Shown here: piece after piece, positions 56,554-64,000 of the stretch
How the letters are laid out: each line of letters begins with the position of its first letter
Position numbering within the stretch: the stretch's first letter is position 1
Assembly: GCF_963924675.1 (NCBI RefSeq)
Contig: NC_089222.1
Coordinates: 2,046,001 to 2,110,000, forward strand
DNA: 64,000 nucleotides
Direction of reading: 5' to 3'
DNA from: Phocoena phocoena
Lineage: Eukaryota; Chordata; Mammalia; Artiodactyla; Phocoenidae
Translations under genes and position numbers: made by a program
The notes under the pieces: generated by a model
What the model saw: the letters and a program-made list of their open reading frames with translations, nothing else
Told to the model about the DNA's origin: nothing
The model's database searches: none

Positions 56554-58275
56554 GTCACTGTTTGCAGATGACATGATACTATACATAGAGAATCCCAGGA
56601 TGCTACCAGAAAACTACTAGAGCTAATCAATGAATTTGGTAAAGTAGCAGGATACAAAATTAATGCACAGAAATCTCTTGCATTCCTACACACTAACAAT
56701 GAAAAATCTGAAAGAGAAATTAAGGAAACACTCCCATGTACCATTGCAACAAAAAGAATAAAATACCTAGGAATAAACCTACCTAAGGAGACAAAAGACA
56801 TGTATGCAGAAAACTATAAGACACTAATGAAAGAAATTAAAGATGGTACAAACAGATGGAGAGATATACCATGTTCTTGAATTGGAAGAATCAAGATTGT
56901 GAAAATGACTATACTACCCAAAGCAATCTACAGATTCAATGCAACCCCTATCAAACAATCAATGGCATTTTTCACAGAACTAGAATAAAAAATTTCACAA
57001 TTTGTATGGAAACACAAAAGACCCCAAATAGCCAAAGCAATCTTGAGAAAGAGAAACGGAGCTGGAGGAATCAGGCTTCTGGACTTCAGACTCTACTACA
57101 AACCTACAGTAATCAAGACAGTATGGTACTGGCACAAAAACAGAAATATAGATCAATGGAACAGGATAGAAAGCACAGAGATAAACCCACGCAACTATGG
57201 TCACCTTATTTTTGATAAAAGAGGCAAGAATATACAGTGGAGAAAAGACAGTCTCTTCAATAAGTGGTGCTGGGACAACTGGACAGCTACATGGAAAAGA
57301 ATGACATTAGAACACTCCCTAACACCAAACACAACAATAAACTCAAAATGGATTAAAGACCTAAATGTAATGCCAGACACTATAAAACTCTTAGAGGAAA
57401 GCATAAGCAGAACACTCTATGACATAAATCACAGCAACATCCTTTTTGACTCACCTCCTAGAGAAAGGGAAATAAAAACAAAAATAAACGAATGGGACCT
57501 AATGAAACTTAAACGCTTTTGCTCAGTAAAGGAAACCACAAACAAGATGAAAAGACAACCCTCAGAATGGGAGAAAATATTTGCCAACCAAGCAGTTGAC
57601 AAAGGATTAGCCTCCAAAATTACAAGCAGCTCATGCAGCTCAGTATCAAAAAAACAAACAACCCTATCCAAAAATGGGCAGAAGACCTAAATAGGCATTT
57701 CTCCAAAGAAGTTATACAGATTGCCAACAAACACATGAAAGGATGATCAACATCACTAATCATTAGAGAAATGCAAATCAAAAGTACAATGAGGTATCAC
57801 CTCACACCAGTCAGAATGGACATCATCAAAAAATCTACAAACAATAAATGCTGGAGAGTGTGTGGAGAAAAGGGAACCCTCTTGCATGGTTGGTGGCAAT
57901 GTAAATTGACACAGCTACTATGGAGAACAGTATGGAGGTTCCTTAAAAATAGAACTATCCTATGACCCAGGAATCCCACTACTCAGCATATACCCTGAGA
58001 AAACCATAATTCAAAAAGAGTCATGTACCACAATGTTCACTGCAGCTCTATTTACAATAGCCAGGAGATGGAAGCAACCTAAGTGTCCATCATCAGATGA
58101 ATGGATAAAGAAGATGTGGCACATATATACAATGGAATATTACTCAGCCATAAAAAGAAATGAAATTGAGTTATTTGTAGTGAGGTGGATGGATGTAGAG
58201 ACTGTCCTACAGAGTGAGGTAAGTCAGCAAGAGAAAAATAAATACCATATGCTAACACATATATATGGAATCTTA
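56554..58275 (+). pseudogene. L1 ORF2 remnant (RT end to C-terminus)
   Basis: Starts at the RT catalytic FADD motif (about 56562-56573) and covers the thumb and C-terminal regions of L1 ORF2p. A 215-codon open piece (57043-57690) shows [20 protein letters not shown] and later [20 protein letters not shown]. Pieces at 57771-57965 ([19 protein letters not shown]) and 58033-58323 follow in other frames. A TGA replaces the Trp codon near 56878 and indels shift the frame near 57620 and 57950. No endonuclease or first RT motifs, so inactive. Confidence 0.9.
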
Positions 58276-58667
58276 AAAAACAACAACAAAAACAACAACA
58301 AAAAAAAAAACCCATGGTTCTGAAGAACCTAGGGGCAGGACAGGAATAAAGACGTAGACATAGAGAATGGACTTGAGGACACAGGGAGGGGGAAGGGTAA
58401 GCTGGGACGAAGTGAGAGAGTGGCATGGACATATATACACTACTAAATGTAAAATACTAGTGAGAAGCAGCCGCATAGCACAGGGACATCAGCTCGATGC
58501 TTTGTGACCACCTAGAGGGGTGGGATAGGGCGGGTGGGAGGGAGACGCAAGAGGGAGGAGATATGGGGATATACGTATATATATTGCTGATTCACTTTGT
58601 TATAAAGCAGAAACTAACACACCATTGTAAAGTAATTATACTCCAATAAAGACGTTAATTTTTTTTT
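56554..58667 (+). mobile_element. 5'-truncated L1, 2.1 kb
   Basis: Sense L1 beginning at the RT catalytic motif and continuing to the 3'UTR end ('aattatactccaataaagacg'). Probable 12-bp target duplication with one mismatch: ttctctgagctt at 56542-56553 and ttctctgtgctt at 58668-58679. Unusually, a T run rather than an A tail separates the L1 end from the right copy. A G-rich tract lies at 58515-58545. Confidence 0.9.
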
Positions 58668-58679
58668 TTCTCTGTGCTT

Positions 58680-60929
58680 CCCAAGATCTCTGAAGAATTT
58701 ATGTCACTTAACTCTTAGCATCCGTTCTGCACCATAGGCTCATTATGTACCTGGAATGCATAAAATATACATATTTTTTGACCTTGCAAAATTTGAGTTA
58801 CAAGTAATCTTCTGAAATGGAACAATTGCATAATTTGGGAAATATCTATATAGTTCTCAAATAGTGAACAGTAGCCATGAAATACATAATTTATGCAGTG
58901 TTAAAATATAGGGGAAGGGAAAATTTCAGTACAGTGACAAGTTGCCTGGGGCATTCTGCATAGGAAATACTGTGTAAAATGGAAAATATCCATTCAGCTG
59001 TTGGGCAAAAGTTGAACATTAGCAATGATACACATGCTTTTTACTGAGCTAAAATTTTTATGAGAAGAGAAAATAACTGTACTTTGACCAAATAGGGTTC
59101 TTCTCTCTTTGGGAAATTAATTCAATTCTGACAATATTCTCATCCCATTTCTGGAAGCTATTTTTGATGCTGGCCTCTAATAAGGACGTACCACAATAAA
59201 TTATTTAGCAGCTTCCGAATTAGGCCATCATTCAACCCTTTTATCAGCTCTCATACCACTCATCTTCATTCTCAATATCTCATTTCTAATGATGACAATG
59301 GAAACTGGTGATTACTTTCTTTGAAAAGTTGCTAACGTAAAAGAAAGCATGTAAGTTCGTCGCCATCTTATGGTAGCCTTGGGCCTCTGAAATAGCGTCT
59401 CAGTAAAGAATAAAGTAGAAATTTTAAATTTTGTCACATTTTCATTTCCCCTGTGTTTGAGAATCATCTGAGAGGCATATTTTTTTAGAATGAGAGTTGT
59501 AACAAGAAACCCACCATAAATGAGAATTATTATTATTTTATTGCCTGTACAATTCAGTAGCTTGTGTCCTGCCCTCAAAAAAAGTGCTGTAGCTCATGGA
59601 CTAGATGTGAAATTCTTTGAGATTAATTATCTTTATCTTTTCTGACGTACTTCCTAGACATTTAAGTACAGAAGAACATTAAATGTGGGAAACGGGGGAG
59701 AAGATTCTACTATGTACTAAAATTATTAAGAGGATATTCTCAGTCCTTGTGCTAATGTTTGATGAAACCACATACCTGATGTGACATTCCATACTACGTG
59801 GAGCAAGATGTTCATTTCTCCATTTTCAGGGGAGGAGTGGAGTCACTTAATATATATCTATGCCTCATTTTCCTTAGTGGTAAATCAGCAATGATATCCT
59901 TCTCTACTATAGGAAGAAATTCATACTGATTTAAAGAGATAATTGAGGAACACACAATGATTTTTGAGGCACATAACACTTGATTAACGACAACATGAGA
60001 ACAGCCAGATTAAGAAATATTTTCAACACCATCACGCATTTCTTATTTGCTCCAATGAAGTTGTAGCTCAGTAGAGCAAAAATCAAGGAGGGTAATGCCA
60101 AATTGAAAATCAACCAAAATTCCCAAACACAGACACTTAGAAGTCAGTAATGTGTGGGCAAATTAACAACAATGAACCACTTGAGGGCAAATGAAATAGA
60201 ATAAAAGAAAAAGCTTTCTAAAATTCATAAATGGCAGCAAACCAAATCTAGGATTTAAATCATGGTTATATGGTGAAAACAACTTTCTGCGTGAATTTTT
60301 TGTAACTCCATGATGATATGTTGATACTCAGAATTGTTTAACGTGTTATACACTTTTTATTTAACACCTTTAATTTAAACCAAAATTTTTACTGAACACT
60401 TTTATTATTTTAAGATACTTCAGGATGGGCCAAATGTCATGTAGGCACTTTAGTTACGTCATCAGTACTGTCAGGTCCCTAAAGAGGAATTCTACCCAAG
60501 GCAGGGTGAGCACAAAGTTATCAGAAAGTTCACACCCAGGACTTCACTGTCTTTATTCCTGAGCAACGCAAGAGGCATTGCTAACTAACATATGGGTTTC
60601 CACTGGTGATATTCCTGACTTATTAATTGGCATAATGAATGTAAATGAGTTTTCATAGGTGAAACTGGTGGTATTCACGATACGTGGGTTGGGTTGGCTA
60701 AGACATTTATTTAACAGGGCCTGTATATTGTGTGAATAGGGCACAAAGATCGAGGGAGATCTAGTCTTCATCTGTCTGTATGCTTTTTTCTTCATCCCTC
60801 GCTCCCTCCCTCCCCTTTTCTCTCTTCTCTGTCTTCTCTTCTCGTTTTCACTGAATTTCCAGTCAGTTTGAGAATGTCTTAAAATGTGACGAGTCTATTA
60901 AAAACACAAAACAGGCTTTGGGGAGTAAA
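58680..60929. other. Unassigned A/T-rich sequence
   Basis: About 2.2 kb without a repeat I can name, apart from a CT-rich run at 60795-60845. Frames up to 88 codons have no domain. No gene called. Confidence 0.5.
60795..60845 (+). repeat. CT-rich low-complexity tract
   Basis: Runs of CTCC and TCTT units, polypyrimidine on the plus strand. Confidence 0.8.
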
Positions 60930-60934
60930 TTTTT

Positions 60935-61325
60935 GTAAGTCTTTATTTTTCTCCAGCTTTTTTGAGGTAAAATTTACAAACAAAAATTCTATATATTTAA
61001 GGTATACAATGTGATGTATGTATGTGTGCACATATGTGTGTGTGTGTGTGTGTGCGGATATATTTTTGTGTGTGTGTGAATATTACCACAGTCAAGCTGA
61101 ATAACATATCTGACACCTCATCAATAGTTGCAATACGTTTTTTTGGTGGTGAGAACACTTAAAATCTACTTTCTTAGCAAATTTTAAATATACAATACAA
61201 TATTATGAATTATAATATTATGCTGTATATTAGATCTTCAGAACTTACATATCCTGCATAACTGAAGCTTTATACCTTTTGACCAACATCTCCCCATTCC
61301 CACCTCCCCCAGCTCCTCCCCAGAT
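60935..61325 (-). repeat. L1MA-type 3' end
   Basis: Antisense: 'gaggtaaaatttacaaac', 'accacagtcaagctgaataacatatctgacacc', 'gtggtgagaacacttaaaatctac', 'ttagcaaattttaaatatacaatac'. A (GT)n run (61036-61077, interrupted) lies inside. Confidence 0.72.
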
Positions 61326-61625
61326 TGAATCATGAAGAAATGGAGAATCTGAACAGACTAACAAGGAGTAGGGAGATTGAAGGAGTCATCAAAAATCTCC
61401 CAGTAAATAAAAGACCAGGACCAGATGGTTTCACCTGTTAATTTTACCAAATATTTAAAGAATTAATGCCAATTCTTCTCAAACTCTTCCAAAAACTGAA
61501 GAGGAGAGAACATTTCCAAACTCATTTTACAAGTCCAGCACTACCCTGATATGACAGCCAGACAAGAACACTGCAAGAAAAGAAAATTACAGGCCAATAC
61601 TGCTGAGGAACATAGATCAAACTCT
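61326..61625 (+). pseudogene. L1 ORF2 pre-RT fragment
   Basis: Sense translation gives MENLNRLTRSREIEGVIKNL and NKRPGPDGFTC, the stretch just before the L1 reverse transcriptase core, then FYQIFKELMPILLKLFQKLK. Stops interrupt it (one right after FTC). It directly abuts the antisense L1MA end in opposite orientation, so the two are separate insertions or a rearranged one. Confidence 0.8.
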
Positions 61626-61744
61626 TTAATTCGAATCACGTATATGCTCCCGCCTATTTACCCTGGTCCTTGTCACCAGAGTAGAGAATGAATCTACTTC
61701 TAGATTCTACATTAATAGTCACCATGTGTGGCACCACCTGGAAT

Positions 61745-61850
61745 ATGAGGGCTTTGAAGAGAAATAGACCTGAGTTCAAATCTTATCTCTATTTCTTACT
61801 AATTCTGGGATCTTTGGAGACGTAACCCAGCAGGAAGCTGTAACATCTGA
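61745..61850 (+). repeat. MIR fragment
   Basis: Sense MIR: 'agaaatagacctgagttcaaatcttatctc', 'cttactaattctgggatctttgg'. Confidence 0.62.
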
Positions 61851-62173
61851 GGGAGGTATGTTTACCTAGTTGAAAGTAGAACAGCTAGCCAACTCAGTCT
61901 TTGTGGGTTATACTGAGAAGTTATAAACATCTAAGTTTGTGAAAACTTGTAGCCTTTACCTCTTTTACCAGCTGGGAATATGGATCATCATTATCTCACT
62001 GAAGTTCCAAATGTTGGCATTTTGGTTGGCCTTATTGTAAATGTGGTTGGTAGGATGGTGTGAGGGCCAGTTCATCTGAGCACCTGTGAGACTGTTTATT
62101 TGTTCAGGTCGTCTTCACTCCCTCTAAGGACAATTGTGGGGCAGAGAGAAACAATTATTTCTTACTTCTCCAG
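61851..62173. other. Unassigned non-coding sequence
   Basis: No named repeat, no credible frame. Confidence 0.4.
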
Positions 62174-63026
62174 AGTAACCGAGCATGACCCTAAGAGGCC
62201 TTCCCAGAATAGACCCTCGCCACCCATGTCCTCCGCCTGCCTTTTGTCTGTAGAAAAACTTGAGTCAAAGAATAAATGTAGGGCTTCCCCGGTGGCGCAG
62301 TGGTTGAGAGTCCGCCTGTCAATGCAGGGGACACAGGTTCGTGCCCCTGTCCGGGAAGATCCCACATGCCGCGTCCGGGAAGATCCCACATGCCGCGGAG
62401 CGGGTGGGCCCGTGAGCCATGGCCGCTGAGTCTGTGCGTCCGGAGCCTGTGCTCCACAACAGGAGAGGCCACAACAGTGAGAGGCCCGCGTACCGCTAAA
62501 AACTTTAAAAAATAATAATAATAAAAAAGAATAAATTTAGTCAGAGAAGTGAGAAAATGCAGAAAGAAAGGAAAACAGTCAAGCAAGACAAAATAACAAT
62601 GCTTCAGCCATTAAAGAGAGTCAAGGACTTTTAGTTCTTCCTCCAGGACTACAGAGAATATTCTGAGCCACATCCTTTGAGCTGTTTTGCAGATACCGAA
62701 AACCCCACAAGGTGGAGGAAGTTAACTGCTGCCCACAGGCATGTAGACCTCAGACCGGTTGGAACCAGAAGGCTGACGATGCCGACTCCCCATTACCTCA
62801 CCACCAACCAATCAGAAGAATGTCCACGAGCTGACCACGCCCTGCTCCTTGAACACCGTAAGGCTCCTCTCTACCCCCTCCAGGGCGGGGCGCACAGTCT
62901 TGAGGGCACGAGCCCACTGTGGCCCCCTTTGCCTGGCAAAACAATCAAGCTCTTTCTGCTTCACCCAAAACTCTGTCTCTGGGATTTAATCCGGCACCGG
63001 TGTACCGAGGCTGAATTTTGGCAACA
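62174..63026 (+). mobile_element. Solo ERV1-type LTR, copy 2
   Basis: Same LTR family and orientation as 9883-10472. It shares the CCAAT region ('ccaaccaatcagaagaatg') and the ending 'gaattttggcaaca'. It is split by a CHR-2 SINE at 62281-62525. The TATA-like ttataa of copy 1 is changed here (ccgtaagg). The 5' TG and the 4-bp flanks (ccag/ccgt) are degraded. The 148-codon frame at 62677-63123 lies mostly in the LTR and is not a gene. Confidence 0.82.
62281..62525 (+). mobile_element. CHR-2 SINE with internal 24-bp duplication
   Basis: Sense CHR-2 inserted in the LTR, with a 14-bp target duplication with one mismatch: aaagaataaatgta at 62267-62280 and aaagaataaattta at 62526-62539. Copy 1 of the LTR keeps the empty site at 9973-9986. 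Inside, a 24-bp unit is perfectly doubled at 62349-62372 and 62373-62396, lengthening the SINE. Confidence 0.96.
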
Positions 63027-63214
63027 CCGTGATCACTTTCACATCCTTGCTGTCACCACAGGTCAGCCACACTGGCACCACCTGGGTCCTTCCTGGACAG
63101 ATAGACCTTCAGCATTGAAATAAAATCTTCAGGTGGTTCACGTGCTCATTAGTGTTTGACAAGCACTGTTTTAAGGTACTCAGCAGAAAATCCGCCTGAG
63201 TATACTTGTTCTCA

Positions 63215-63345
63215 TTTCTGAGACATTTGCTGAGTTACTACACCCTGTAAGCCTGAGTTTTGTCATCTGTAAAATGATATTAACAGCATTTCTTTATAGA
63301 GTTCCTGACAGAATTAAAAACATGAGTAAAGTGCTTAGTTTGGAA
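63215..63345 (+). repeat. MIR fragment
   Basis: Sense MIR: 'gcctgagttttgtcatctgtaaaatgatatt', 'catgagtaaagtgcttag'. Confidence 0.68.
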
Positions 63346-63494
63346 GATAGTAGTGTTATCTTGTGTTATAAATCCAGCACTACAGCGCTCAAAGCTGCCA
63401 TTGACTGAAGAATTGCTCTGTGCCATGTATCGCATTGCGTGTAATGTACGGCATGAAACACATTATTTTTTTTTCTGCAAAGCAAATATGAAAG

Positions 63495-63600
63495 AATCCC
63501 ATTTTACTGATAAGGGCTATAAGGTCAGAAGGATTCAGTGACTTAACCCAAAGCCATAAAACTGGTAAATATGGGAGCTGGGATTCAAACCCAAGTTTAT
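63495..63600 (-). repeat. MIR fragment
   Basis: Antisense MIR: 'tcccattttactgataagggc', 'cagtgacttaacccaaagccataaaactgg', 'gctgggattcaaacccaag'. Confidence 0.75.
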
Positions 63601-64000
63601 ATGGCTCAAATCTCTACCTTCTTCTCTATTTCAGGCTGAAAATTCTTCCTTCTCTTCATTATGGCGAGAGTTTCTTTTATATCCCGTATTTTGTTTTCAT
63701 CCCAACTACACAGACCTACACGGAGTAGATCATGGATCCCTCAGTGTTAAGGGGGTGGCCTTGGAGTCCCAGCCCTTATTCACTGTTACCAATTTGCTCT
63801 CATTTAAACCCCATCCCTCTCTCACTCTTTCTATCTGGCTTTCTGGTTAGAGCTTGATTCTCCTCTCTGGATCTAGGCTCACGCAAGGAGGTTACATCTT
63901 TTGGTATCTAATGCTTCGATTTCCCTAATTGGTCATTTCTTTAGATTTCTGCACTTTCAGCTACCTCTACCGGGAAACCTCCTAATTCCAACTACTTTCC
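63601..64000. other. Unassigned non-coding sequence
   Basis: C/T-leaning unique-looking sequence to the window edge. No frame or named repeat. Confidence 0.4.

Noticed and set aside
9883..63026. A single giant provirus between the two LTR copies
   Set aside because: No gag, pol or env sequence lies inside, the first LTR has its own 4-bp target duplication, and 52 kb is far too long.
62677..63123. 148-codon frame beginning on ATG
   Set aside because: It runs through the solo LTR and past its end, and the corresponding frame is not kept in the other LTR copy. Not a gene.

Overview
This window is mammalian, non-coding, transposon-rich DNA, most probably from a cetacean (whale or dolphin) or close relative. 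The best clue is the repeated ~210-bp tRNA-derived SINE of the CHR-2 type (head 'ggcttccctggtggcgcag', body 'gatcccacatgccgcgg', end 'gaggcccgcgtaccgc'), which is known from cetaceans and hippos. There are also shorter CHR-1-type SINEs, cetartiodactyl-type L1 3' ends ('gacctactgtatagcacaggg'), and the usual ancient mammalian layer (MIR, L2, MER5/hAT, old L1M, MaLR-like LTRs). I found no host exon, tRNA, rRNA, CRISPR or bacterial-style operon. Every long open frame I examined is either inside a transposon or lacks an ATG and any recognisable domain. The window is best read as intergenic DNA or intron.

Layout. 1-6.3 kb: old LTR/L1 fragments, one CHR-1 SINE and an insertion that is essentially only a poly(A) tail. 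6.46-8.5 kb: a CHR-2 SINE, then a sense L1 5'UTR abutting an inverted, scrambled ORF2 scrap. 9.9-10.5 kb: solo ERV1-type LTR with a 4-bp target duplication. 11-18.3 kb: MIRs, old L1 3'UTRs, a twin-primed L1, and a 5'-truncated L1 split by a SINE. 20.0-26.0 kb: the main element, a ~6-kb minus-strand L1 with 5'UTR, decayed ORF1 and the reverse-transcriptase half of ORF2. It is flanked by a perfect 12-bp target duplication, but the ORF2 endonuclease region is absent. 26-44 kb: mostly unassigned sequence with MIRs, LTRs, MER5A and three L1 3' ends, two of them at the same target site. 44-53 kb: hAT element, another solo LTR, old L1, CHR-1, and an L1 with a probable 3' transduction. 53-64 kb: old L1 plus CHR-2, a 2.1-kb plus-strand L1 3' half, an L1MA end, and a second copy of the 9.9-kb LTR carrying a CHR-2 insertion.

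Nothing here forms a cooperating gene set. The interest is in retrotransposition mechanism: nested insertions with readable target duplications, an endonuclease-less L1 arrangement, a candidate 3' transduction, twin priming, a tail-only insertion, and antisense stop-free frames shared by two L1 5'UTR copies. Family names are by recognition from memory, without a database search; boundaries of old repeats are approximate, and every identity statement is by eye.
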